NCBI GenBank assembly: GCA_020161435.1 | Contig: JAIUNV010000001.1 | Span: 885,321 to 949,320 of the forward strand | DNA length: 64,000 bases | Direction: 5' to 3' | From: Bacteroidota bacterium | GTDB lineage: Bacteria > Bacteroidota > Bacteroidia > Chitinophagales > Chitinophagaceae | In this document: in pieces, positions 35,249-43,767 of the stretch | Numbering within the stretch: the first letter of the stretch is position 1 | Layout of the letters: the number at the start of each line of letters is the position of its first letter | Notes under the pieces: generated by a model | Database searches by the model: none | The model's input: the letters and a program-made list of their open reading frames with translations, nothing else | Told to the model about the DNA's origin: nothing | Position numbers and translations under genes: made by a program

Positions 35249-35787
35249 ACACCCAATTTTTTTCAAAGCAACAACAAGCCTGGCTAGTGGGCAGTAACAA
35301 ACATCACCGCAGCCAAAAGAAGATAAGATTGAAAATTACTTGTACGCTGTAACACCGTGGCAACTCAGTTTTACTCAACGGTAAATACTGAAATAAATGA
35401 TGGAGTTGCTCATTCGTTAGTAGTTGTTTTACTACATGCTTGTGATTTTTTAATGCTTATTTTTACCCACTTATTTATGTAAATACATTGCTGCTGATGT
35501 ACAACCAGATGGCTGTAACAGATTGAGTATGTGCATCAGGCGTTTTACGCTTTACAAATCTCCTGGAAAGAAACAAATCAACTATTGGGTAGTTGTGCGA
35601 TGATTGCCTGCGGGTAATATTCTCCTTTGGGAGCATGCTTGCATCTGCAACACCCTTATTGGAAAAAAACAGGATGTATGATTTGTCAGTTATTGATACA
35701 TAGTGCCGCAGGCATCAACAAGTACAGCATTTTTCCGTGTCTGGAACAATGGTTGTGCCAACCTTTTACCACACAATTCCAGCATCA
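35249..35787. other. Long intergenic region upstream of the TIGR03032 gene
   Basis: 539 bases without a convincing gene. The only clear pattern is the palindrome GTAGT-TGTTTT-ACTAC at 35420-35435, repeated in kind before the second FG-GAP gene. The rest may be a long 5' leader. Confidence 0.4.
35420..35435 (+). promoter_or_regulatory. Palindromic site GTAGT-N6-ACTAC, copy A
   Basis: Inverted repeat with 5-bp arms and 6-bp spacer, 352 bp before the TIGR03032 start. The same arms and spacer length occur at 38665-38680, 338 bp before the second FG-GAP gene, suggesting a shared regulator. Confidence 0.4.
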
Positions 35788-36870
35788 ATGAGTTCTGCAC
35801 TACCTCCGTTTTCTTGTACATATACACCTAACGTACCCTCATTGCTGCAATCACTACAGTGTAGTGTTGCTATCTCTACCTATCAGGCGGGTAAGGTTAT
35901 TTTTTTATCGCCCGATGGCAATGGCAGCATGCGACAGCTGCCCCGCAATTTTGATAAGCCCATGGGCATGTGCTATCACAACGGCCGTATGGCTTTGGCT
36001 ACGCAGCACGAAGTAGTGGTGCTTTCCAACGGTGCGGGTTTGGCTAAAGAATATCCGCAAAAGCCCGGCTATTACGATGCGCTTTTTGTGCCCCGTGCCA
36101 GCTACTATACCGGCACTGTAGATCTGCACGACATTGCCTGGGATGCACAAGGCCGCTTGTTGGCTGTTAATACCTTGTTTTCTTGCCTCGTCCACATTAC
36201 GGACGAATACAGTTTTACCCCTGCGTGGACACCGCCGTTTATCAGCAGTCTGGTATCGGAAGACCGCTGCCACCTCAACGGCATGTGCATGGTAGATGGC
36301 CAACCGAAATACGTAACCATGTTTGGTAAAAGCGATAGCCAAAAAGGCTGGCGCCCCAATGTAACGATGGGTGGCTTGCTGATGGATGTACAAACCAACG
36401 AAGTAATACTCGACCAACTGCCCATGCCGCATACGCCCCGCTATTTCAACGGGCAGTTGTATTGCCTGCTGTCTGCCACCGGCGAACTGGTACAGGTAGA
36501 TGTGGCCAACAAAACCTATGAAGTCATCAGCCGCAGCAATGGTTTTGTAAGAGGCATGGATATGATAGGCGAATACCTGTTTGTGGGATTGTCTAAGCAA
36601 CGCAGTACTGCTTCTGCAAAAAGAACCTTGCCCGTAGCACAGCAGCCGCTGGAGTGTGGTATCGATATCGTTCATCTGCCTACCCGGCAAATAGTGGGCA
36701 AAATCCGCTACCTCAATGGTACCGAAGAACTGTACGATGTAGCAGTACTGCCGCAGATGCAGCAGCCGGGCATTCTCAACCATACCACGCCGCAGCACCA
36801 GCGGGCACTGCACCTACCCGACGGATGTTTTTGGCGGGGAGATGATGAAACCACTCAAGCAACTCAATGA
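35788..36870 (+). CDS. TIGR03032-family protein (propeller-like), function unknown
   Basis: 360 residues. Family features: PPFSCTYTPNVPSLLQSLQCSVAISTYQAGKVIFLS at the start, FDKPMGMCYHNGRMALATQHEVVVL, VDLHDIAWDAQGRLLAVNTLFSCLV, CHLNGMCMVDGQPKYVTMFG, GWRPNVTMGGLLMDV. It is probably a beta-propeller. Such proteins occur beside large repeat or adhesin-like proteins; here the stop overlaps an in-frame ATG of the FG-GAP gene (ATGA at 36867-36870), so the two are linked. ATG 35788 fits the domain; ATG 35749 and GTG 35737 are alternatives. Confidence 0.8.
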   Translation: MSSALPPFSCTYTPNVPSLLQSLQCSVAISTYQAGKVIFLSPDGNGSMRQLPRNFDKPMGMCYHNGRMALATQHEVVVLSNGAGLAKEYPQKPGYYDALFVPRASYYTGTVDLHDIAWDAQGRLLAVNTLFSCLVHITDEYSFTPAWTPPFISSLVSEDRCHLNGMCMVDGQPKYVTMFGKSDSQKGWRPNVTMGGLLMDVQTNEVILDQLPMPHTPRYFNGQLYCLLSATGELVQVDVANKTYEVISRSNGFVRGMDMIGEYLFVGLSKQRSTASAKRTLPVAQQPLECGIDIVHLPTRQIVGKIRYLNGTEELYDVAVLPQMQQPGILNHTTPQHQRALHLPDGCFWRGDDETTQATQ

Positions 36871-36890
36871 TCACTTTAAATAACACGACA

Positions 36891-38516
36891 ATGCAAACAA
36901 CTGTACACTTTGCCACGCAACAAACACGTAACAACTACGTGAAAACCATGACCCGGTTGGAAAGGGCCATTGCCACCGGCCGCTTTTTGGCACTCAGCCT
37001 GCGCAAACGCCGCCAGCTTTGGCAGCGACTGCTGCGCTACAGCCGGCAACTCGGCCGTGCCATCAAACCATCTTTGGCCGCTGCCATGCTAACAATGGGC
37101 GTATTTATGACTGCACCTGTTAACGCTCAAACCGTAGTGCAACGCACTGGGGTTGATAATCCATTGAACGGAAAATCGGTTCCCGGTGAATCAAAACCCG
37201 CCTTTGCCGATTTGGATGGCGATGCAGATGTAGACATGATGGTTGGTCAATCTTATGCCAACAATGTCTACTTTATCCGCACCAGTGGTGCCCCTGTTAC
37301 ATTTGGAGCCGGCAGCCAGTTTTCATTTGAAGTGCTGGAAAATGCAAGCCCCACATTTTTCGATTACGATAACGACGGAGACATGGATCTGTTCACAGGA
37401 ACATTTAATGGGGCCATCGCTATGAACCCTTATGTAGGAGGCGTAGCAGGAACAACCTGTAATCCAAAAAATTCGTCGCTCAGTGCCTATTCGTATTATA
37501 GTACCCCTACTTGTACCATTACAGGCCATACCAATCCATTGGCAGGCATTACCGTAGGTAATAATGCTACACCCGCTTTTGTAGATATCGACAATGATGG
37601 CGATATGGATTTGTTTATTGGCAATTCGTTGGGAGTGATCACTTATTATAAAAATACCGGCACTCTTGGTTCGCCTGTATTTTCATTACAATCAGGTGCT
37701 TCCAATCCGTTCAATGGTGTAGATGTGGGCAATTATGCAGCACCTGCCTTTGCCGATATTGATGGCGATGGTGACAAGGATGCATTGATTGGTGCAGGCG
37801 ATGGTACCCTGAAATATTATAAAAATACCGGCACTGCTGCAGCGCCAGTATTTACCCTGCAATCGGGTGCTGCAGATATCTTTTCTACGATTGATGTAGG
37901 CAACAACGCTGCTCCAACTTTTACCGATTTGGATGGCGACACCGACCGTGATTTGGTACTGGGCGATCAAAACGGTAATCTTTATTACTATGAAATCACC
38001 GGTGTGTTACTCCCCGTAGTTTGGAAAGAGTTCAGCGTACAACAGCAGGGTAGTGCTGTACGCTTGCAGTGGGCTACCCAGCAAGAGCAGCAAACCAAAG
38101 ACTTTGTGGTACAGCACAGCACCGATGGTACCAACTGGACGAATATTGCTACCGTAAAATCTGCGGGCAATAGTTTGACTGCTAAGCAATACCAGTACCT
38201 GCATGCTACAGCTGCTGCGGGTATCAACTACTATCGCCTGTTGCAACGCGACCTCGACAATACAACTGCTACCAGTGTGGTACGCAACATTCGCCTGCAA
38301 GGCGCATTGGCAGGTTTTGCAGCTTCGGTACAGGGCAACCAACTGCTGCTGCAGGTACGTGAGCCCATGGAGCTGAGCCTGCTAAATGCACAAGGTGTCA
38401 TCCTGCGCAAAGGCCGTTTTGCTACCGGCTACCAACAGCTCGACCTGAGCCAGTACCCCGCCGGTGTATACTTTGTACATGGCAAGGGCCACAGCACCCG
38501 TATTGTACGACAGTAA
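36891..38516 (+). CDS. FG-GAP/VCBS repeat protein with T9SS C-terminal domain, paralogue 1
   Basis: 541 residues. A long charged N-terminal extension (about 55 residues, with LERAIATGRFLALSLRKR and QLWQRLLRY) precedes the hydrophobic signal core SLAAAMLTMGVFMTAPVNAQ. Five FG-GAP calcium-binding repeats follow, with DLDGDADVD, DYDNDGDMD, DIDNDGDMD, DIDGDGDKD and DLDGDTDRD. The last ~180 residues start LPVVWKEFSVQQQ and end QYPAGVYFVHGKG..RIVRQ, the type A C-terminal domain that directs type IX secretion and surface attachment. ATG 36891 was chosen because paralogue 2 starts the same way (MQ-x-x-VH); ATG 36867 overlapping the previous stop is possible. Confidence 0.85.
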   Translation: MQTTVHFATQQTRNNYVKTMTRLERAIATGRFLALSLRKRRQLWQRLLRYSRQLGRAIKPSLAAAMLTMGVFMTAPVNAQTVVQRTGVDNPLNGKSVPGESKPAFADLDGDADVDMMVGQSYANNVYFIRTSGAPVTFGAGSQFSFEVLENASPTFFDYDNDGDMDLFTGTFNGAIAMNPYVGGVAGTTCNPKNSSLSAYSYYSTPTCTITGHTNPLAGITVGNNATPAFVDIDNDGDMDLFIGNSLGVITYYKNTGTLGSPVFSLQSGASNPFNGVDVGNYAAPAFADIDGDGDKDALIGAGDGTLKYYKNTGTAAAPVFTLQSGAADIFSTIDVGNNAAPTFTDLDGDTDRDLVLGDQNGNLYYYEITGVLLPVVWKEFSVQQQGSAVRLQWATQQEQQTKDFVVQHSTDGTNWTNIATVKSAGNSLTAKQYQYLHATAAAGINYYRLLQRDLDNTTATSVVRNIRLQGALAGFAASVQGNQLLLQVREPMELSLLNAQGVILRKGRFATGYQQLDLSQYPAGVYFVHGKGHSTRIVRQ

Positions 38517-38540
38517 TCGTTATTATAGTTCTGTAGCATA

Positions 38541-38572
38541 AAGCACTCCCAACAAGGAGTGCTTTATTTTTT
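38541..38572 (+). terminator. Terminator of FG-GAP paralogue 1
   Basis: AAGCACTCC (38541-38549)/GGAGTGCTT (38556-38564), loop CAACAA, then TATTTTTT. Confidence 0.85.
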
Positions 38573-38664
38573 GGTGCCAAATAGTATGTTTTAAAACAAC
38601 AGTTGTTGAATCAGATTGAATCTAATTTCTTCTACTATTTGTGTTGACGCATTTATTTGTTTTT

Positions 38665-38680
38665 GTAGTCATTCTACTAC
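38665..38680 (+). promoter_or_regulatory. Palindromic site GTAGT-N6-ACTAC, copy B
   Basis: GTAGT-CATTCT-ACTAC; the arms extend to TTTTGTAGT/ACTACAAAA (9 bp). It sits 23 bp before a TATATTTG -7-type box, a fitting place for an operator. Confidence 0.45.
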
Positions 38681-39018
38681 AAAACAGCAATATGTGTAAC
38701 GTTATATTTGTAGGTGAATGAATTTGCATGCTATACATCTCTCTTTTTGCCTTAGCATGTAACCATTATTCCGCCGATTTTTCAAGACCTTCTGTATAAA
38801 TCTCCGGAATACAATGTGTGTTCAGTTGCAGAAAAGTTTCAACCGCTTAGAAGCTGCTGTTCGCTGATGATCATGGATGAATCTACATGCCGGAATGAAT
38901 GTTTTTTTTCAAATACCACACTACTTCAGCAGTTACAAAGTCTTTGCTAGGCCTGCATATTCGGGTGTGATGGTAACGTTTCCCATTGCTTTTAATGAAT
39001 GCTTAAAATAGTACGTTT

Positions 39019-40656
39019 ATGCAAAACGCTGTACACTGTGCATCGCACCCAACAGGTAAAAATGATTTGAAAAACCTGCTCTTTTTGGAACGGCTTTTCA
39101 CAATAGGACGATTGTTAACGCTGCGCCTTTTCAAAGGCCTGCATTTGTGGCAACGGCAGGTAAACTACAACCACTCCATCCATCGGCTTATGAAGCCCGC
39201 TTTGATGGCCGCCATGCTTATTGGGGGAGTATGCTGTGTAAACTCTTTGCAGGCGCAGGTTTTCACTGAGCGAACGGGTAATGCCAATCCGGCAAATGGG
39301 TACAAGTTTACCGAGAATTGGGTGAGCCTCAGCTTTGCTGATACGGATAACGATGGTGATCAAGATATGGTGATGGGCTTCAATACGGGTTGGATTGATT
39401 TTGTTAGTAATGATGGCACGGCTCAAAGCCCCTATTTTACGCAACGTAATTCTTTCTATTATGCTTTATCGGGCGATAGAACTTACTCGCAGCCTTTCTT
39501 GGTAGATATCAATAATGATGGCTATAAGGATATGTTTTCGGGGTCGTACGATGGCACAATTTATTATTTCCCCAATCTTGGCAAAACGCCATACTCAATC
39601 CCTAAATTTCCTGGTACTCCTATTGATGTTGATCCGCTGCCTGGTTACACAAACCCATTCGAAGCCATTGGTATTCCTCAATATTCCAGGGTAAGCTTCG
39701 CTGATATCGATGCTGATGGCGATTTTGATGCATTTATCGGGCACAATTACAATTATGGTGGGCTCAAGTATTTTAAAAATACAGGTACAGCAGCGTCACC
39801 CATGTTTGAAGAACAAACAGGATCGGCTGCGCTTCCAATCAGTTTGGGCTCTCTTACTAATCCTGCAAGACAAGCAATGGCCGCTTTCGGTGATTTAAAT
39901 CGAGATGGTCGTTTAGATGTTTTGTTTGGATTGAGTAACGGGCAAATAAAATATTTTACCAATGTTGGCACCGCCTGCAGCCCACGTTTTAGTGAAATGA
40001 CCGGCACCAAGAATCCGCTGTCAGGCTATTCATTCATTCAAATGCAAGCTCTTGCGCCATCACTGGTAGACATTGATAAAGATGGCGACCTGGATTTGTT
40101 TGTGGGGGTTTATGGAGGTATACGCTACTTTGAAAATACGGCTGCACCACTCCCCGTGGTTTGGAAAGATTTCAGCGTACAGCAGCAGGGCAGTGGTGTT
40201 CTCTTAAAATGGGCTACCCAGCAAGAGCAGCAAACCAAAGACTTTGTGGCACAGCACAGCACCGATGGCATTAACTGGACAACTATTTGTACCGTAAAAG
40301 CAGCGGGCAACAGCGCATTGGCTAAGGAATACCAATACCTGCATGCCACGGCTGCTGCGGGTATCAATTACTATCGCTTGTTGCAACGTGACATCGACGA
40401 CCAATCTGCTGTAAGTGCGGTACGCAACATTCGCCTGCAAGGCGCATTGGCTGGCTTTACGGCTTCGGTGCAGGGTAACCAATTGCTGCTGCAGGTACGT
40501 GAGCCCATGGAGCTGAGCCTGCTAAATGCACAAGGTGCCGTACTGCGCAAAAGCCGTTTTGCTACCGGCTACCAACAGCTCGACATGAGCCAGTACCCCG
40601 CCGGTGTATACTTTGTATTAGGCAATGGCCAAACAAGCCGCATAGTACGCCAGTAA
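39019..40656 (+). CDS. FG-GAP/VCBS repeat protein with T9SS C-terminal domain, paralogue 2
   Basis: 545 residues with the same plan as paralogue 1: N-terminal extension with LERLFTIGRLLTLRLFKG and LWQR, signal core PALMAAMLIGGVCCVNSLQAQ, then repeats DTDNDGDQD, DINNDGYKD, DIDADGDFD, DLNRDGRLD, DIDKDGDLD. The C-terminal ~180 residues are nearly the same as in paralogue 1 (LPVVWKDFSVQQQ through QYPAGVYFVLGNG), also at DNA level, while the repeat regions differ much more. Likely secreted by T9SS and held on the surface. Confidence 0.87.
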   Translation: MQNAVHCASHPTGKNDLKNLLFLERLFTIGRLLTLRLFKGLHLWQRQVNYNHSIHRLMKPALMAAMLIGGVCCVNSLQAQVFTERTGNANPANGYKFTENWVSLSFADTDNDGDQDMVMGFNTGWIDFVSNDGTAQSPYFTQRNSFYYALSGDRTYSQPFLVDINNDGYKDMFSGSYDGTIYYFPNLGKTPYSIPKFPGTPIDVDPLPGYTNPFEAIGIPQYSRVSFADIDADGDFDAFIGHNYNYGGLKYFKNTGTAASPMFEEQTGSAALPISLGSLTNPARQAMAAFGDLNRDGRLDVLFGLSNGQIKYFTNVGTACSPRFSEMTGTKNPLSGYSFIQMQALAPSLVDIDKDGDLDLFVGVYGGIRYFENTAAPLPVVWKDFSVQQQGSGVLLKWATQQEQQTKDFVAQHSTDGINWTTICTVKAAGNSALAKEYQYLHATAAAGINYYRLLQRDIDDQSAVSAVRNIRLQGALAGFTASVQGNQLLLQVREPMELSLLNAQGAVLRKSRFATGYQQLDMSQYPAGVYFVLGNGQTSRIVRQ

Positions 40657-40680
40657 TTTCACTACTTACCATTTGCATAA

Positions 40681-40711
40681 AGGCACTTCCGATAGGGAGT
40701 GCCTTTTGTTT
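40681..40711 (+). terminator. Terminator of FG-GAP paralogue 2
   Basis: AGGCACTTCC (40681-40690)/GGGAGTGCCT (40695-40704), loop GATA, one G-U pair, then TTTGTTTTG. Its stem resembles that of paralogue 1's terminator. Confidence 0.85.
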
Positions 40712-40917
40712 TGTGCCTTGCGTTTGCCTCAGGGCCAGTGCATATCCGTTACTACACCTGTTATGGATTGCTGCTGCCTGATATAGTGCTGATTGAGTAA
40801 CCAGCCGTCACCCGCCGGGAGGCCTGCGACAAACTCCCTGTTCACAATTCCTTAATACAGGGGTAACATGGCCGTAATAGTGCAGTGGTTCTTTTGCACC
40901 GAATTAAAACAATTGGT

Positions 40918-43713
40918 GTGAAGAACCTATTTAAGTTGTCATTCATTTCCCTGCTCATTATACTTTGCCAAAACCCCGCCATAGCGCAGGTTTCGGTACG
41001 CCTGAGTGGTAAAATTCTCAACCAGCGCAACCAGCCTGTGGCCGGTGCTACCATTTCGGTAAAGGGGCTGCGTAGTGTGCCGGCCAATGCCGATGGCGAA
41101 TACAGCCTGCAACTGCCCGAAGGCAAATACAGCGTAACGGTAACCGCAGTAGGTTATCAAACAAAAGAAGTGGTAGATGTAGAAGTAAAAGCCAACCTCG
41201 ACAATACACTGGACATTTTACTGGAAGATAAAAAAAGTGAACTGGGCGAGGTGGTAGTTACAAGCAGCCGCCGCCAGGAGAGCACCAATACCATGCTCAC
41301 TTTTCAAAAAAACAACACGGCCATGAGCAGTGGCTTGGCGGCCGATTTTATTAAGCGTACACCCGATAAAAATACCGGCGAAGTATTGCGTCGTGTGAGT
41401 GGTGCTTCAATTCAAGACAATAAGTTTGTTGTAGTACGTGGCCTCAGCGACCGCTATAATGCAGCCATGATTAACGGGGCTACACTGCCGAGTTCTGAGC
41501 CCGATAAAAAAGCTTTTTCGTTTGATGTTATTCCTTCGCAGCTCATTGATAATATCATTATCAACAAAACAGCTACACCAGAACTTACAGGCGAATTTGC
41601 CGGCGGTTTGGTACAAATTGCCACCAAGGATATTCCTGTAAAAAACCTGTTGAATGTGGGTGTGAGCTTTGGCTTTAACACACAGTCTATCGGAAAGGAA
41701 TTTGTGAGCAACCGCCGTGGTGCAACTGATTGGTTGGGTTTTGATGATGGCCAGCGTAGCCTGCCTGCTAGCTACCCCACCAAGTATCTTGCTTATAACC
41801 GTTTGCCTATGGCCGATCGTTATGCCATCAGCCAGCAGTTCAACGACGGCGTTTATGATGAAGTAACTTCTACTGCCGGTCCTATTCAGCAATACAATCT
41901 TACATGGGCCAATGCCGTGAGAGATAAAAAAGGCGGTGCCTTTGGTTCTGTGGTTGGCCTTACGTATCGTCAATCCAAGCTCATTTTCCCTACCGTTAAT
42001 CGTCAGATTTTCGACTTTGATGGTTCTACACTGCTCGACTATGTAGATGCACAAAATAAGAACAGCACCACCTGGGGCGGTTTGGCCAATTTTGCGTACA
42101 GCAAAGGCAAAACAAAAATTGCTTTTAAAAATTTGTTCAACCAATTGCTGGAAGACAACTACTACCGCCGTAATGGTGTGAACATTGATAACCTGCAGGA
42201 TGTGCAAATGCGTTCATCGGTACTCAACCAGCGCAGCTTGTACAGCAGCCAGGTAGAACTGACGCATCAGTTCAAAAACAAGTTTAAGTTTTCGGGCAAT
42301 ATCAACTACGCTTTCAATAAAAAAGACCAGCCCGACCTGCGGGTGCAAACTTATGCCAAGCCTGCAGGCAGTACAGCGCCTTTTAGCCTCAACAACCGCG
42401 GTAACAATACCAACCGTTTTTGGAGCGATTTGAAAGACCAGAGTGCTGGCTATCAGGTAAAATTAGAAATGCCCTTCAACCTGAAAGGTGTGAAGCAGGT
42501 AGCTTCTGTTGGTGGTGGTTCTTTTGCCCGCATCCGCCAGTTTCAGGCCACTATTTTGGGTGTAAATGATCCGTCAAATGCCGGTCTGTTTTTTGAGCAA
42601 TACAACAACGTTTTCCAAAGCACCAATTTTGGCCCCAACGGCTTTATGTACATCACAGATCTGCAGAACGTGAACGATAAATATTTCGGCGCTTCTGTAC
42701 TCAGCAATGCGTACGTGATGTTTGATAACAAAATTGGTGAAAAGCTGCGCCTGGTATGGGGTGCCCGTGGCGAATACTTTGAGCAGGTGGTAGAAACAAA
42801 TGCTACTAAAAACCTCGAAGTACAAACCGATAAGTTCGACTTCCTGCCTTCTGCCAACATCACTTTTACACCCAACCGCAAAACAAATTTGCGGGTAGCC
42901 GCCAGCCGCACAGTAGCCCGTCCTGAGTTTAGAGAGGTTGCACCATTTGCCTTTTTCGATTTTGAAGAAATTGCTTCTACAGTGGGCAACCCCGATTTGA
43001 AGCGTTCTTCTATCATCAATACAGATGTACGTTACGAATGGTATCCTAAAGCAGGAGAAATGATTTCTATTGGCGCATTCCTCAAATCGTTTGATGCACC
43101 AATAGAGTTGCGCCTCAACAGTGCCAGTGCACCTACCCGCCGCCAGTACCAGTATCAAAATGCCGAGAGTGCTATTTTGTATGGTGCCGAGTTTGAATTC
43201 CGCAAGTCATTAGGCTTTTTGGGCAAAGAAGGTGGCTGGATGGAGAAACTCTACTTCAATGGTAATGCTTCACTCTTGTTTAGCGAAGTGACGTTGCAAA
43301 TTCAAGATGCAAGTGGTGTAAAAACTGGTGCATTCAATCGTCCGTTGCAAGGCCAGAGTCCTTACCTCATTAATGCCGGTTTTCAATACGATGGCGACAA
43401 TGGTTTGAACCTCTCATTGTTGTACAACGTAATTGGCCAACGCCTTCGTTTTGTAGGTAACGACAACTATGGCGATGTGTATGAAAAGCCACGTAACCTG
43501 CTCGACTTTCAGATTTCAAAAAAGATCATGAAGAAGCGTGGCGAAGTTCGCCTCACCGTAAGTGATTTGCTCAACCAGTATGTGCTGCTGTACGAAAAAC
43601 CCATTACCAAAGAGAAGACAGCGTATGATGAAAATGTGGACCGCATTTTCACCCGCTATCGTCCGGGTACTACCTTCTCAATAGGCTTTACTTACGATAT
43701 CAATATCAAATAG
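40918..43713 (+). CDS. TonB-dependent outer-membrane receptor with carboxypeptidase-like N-terminal domain
   Basis: 931 residues. No ATG fits; GTG 40918 (read M) gives KNLFKLSFISLLIILCQNPAIAQ, a good signal peptide, and GTG 40885 is an alternative. A CarboxypepD_reg-like domain follows (VSGKILNQRNQPVAGATISVKGLRS-type, here LSGKILNQRNQPVAGATI). The plug has LGEVVVTSSRR, EVLRRVSGASIQDNKFVVVRGLSDRY and GEFAGGLVQIATKDIP. The barrel ends RYRPGTTFSIGFTYDINIK, with a terminal beta-signal. No SusD-type partner follows; instead a beta-helix lipoprotein 54 bases on is the likely co-receptor. Cargo unknown. Confidence 0.88.
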   Translation: MKNLFKLSFISLLIILCQNPAIAQVSVRLSGKILNQRNQPVAGATISVKGLRSVPANADGEYSLQLPEGKYSVTVTAVGYQTKEVVDVEVKANLDNTLDILLEDKKSELGEVVVTSSRRQESTNTMLTFQKNNTAMSSGLAADFIKRTPDKNTGEVLRRVSGASIQDNKFVVVRGLSDRYNAAMINGATLPSSEPDKKAFSFDVIPSQLIDNIIINKTATPELTGEFAGGLVQIATKDIPVKNLLNVGVSFGFNTQSIGKEFVSNRRGATDWLGFDDGQRSLPASYPTKYLAYNRLPMADRYAISQQFNDGVYDEVTSTAGPIQQYNLTWANAVRDKKGGAFGSVVGLTYRQSKLIFPTVNRQIFDFDGSTLLDYVDAQNKNSTTWGGLANFAYSKGKTKIAFKNLFNQLLEDNYYRRNGVNIDNLQDVQMRSSVLNQRSLYSSQVELTHQFKNKFKFSGNINYAFNKKDQPDLRVQTYAKPAGSTAPFSLNNRGNNTNRFWSDLKDQSAGYQVKLEMPFNLKGVKQVASVGGGSFARIRQFQATILGVNDPSNAGLFFEQYNNVFQSTNFGPNGFMYITDLQNVNDKYFGASVLSNAYVMFDNKIGEKLRLVWGARGEYFEQVVETNATKNLEVQTDKFDFLPSANITFTPNRKTNLRVAASRTVARPEFREVAPFAFFDFEEIASTVGNPDLKRSSIINTDVRYEWYPKAGEMISIGAFLKSFDAPIELRLNSASAPTRRQYQYQNAESAILYGAEFEFRKSLGFLGKEGGWMEKLYFNGNASLLFSEVTLQIQDASGVKTGAFNRPLQGQSPYLINAGFQYDGDNGLNLSLLYNVIGQRLRFVGNDNYGDVYEKPRNLLDFQISKKIMKKRGEVRLTVSDLLNQYVLLYEKPITKEKTAYDENVDRIFTRYRPGTTFSIGFTYDINIK

Positions 43714-43767
43714 CCATTTGCTATCCAACTACACAAAAACAGTTTAAAAAACTTTCAAACGAATACA

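Larger units (their letters stand above)
38517..39018. other. Intergenic region between the FG-GAP paralogues
   Basis: 502 bases. Holds the terminator of paralogue 1 (38541-38570), the palindrome at 38665-38680 and a TATATTTG box at 38703-38710 that matches TAnnTTTG. If that box is used, the leader before paralogue 2 is about 300 bases. No gene seen. Confidence 0.5.

Noticed and set aside
35905..36813. 302-codon minus-strand frame
   Set aside because: Antisense to the TIGR03032 gene with no domain.
41407..42207. 266-codon minus-strand frame
   Set aside because: Antisense to the TonB receptor barrel; shadow.
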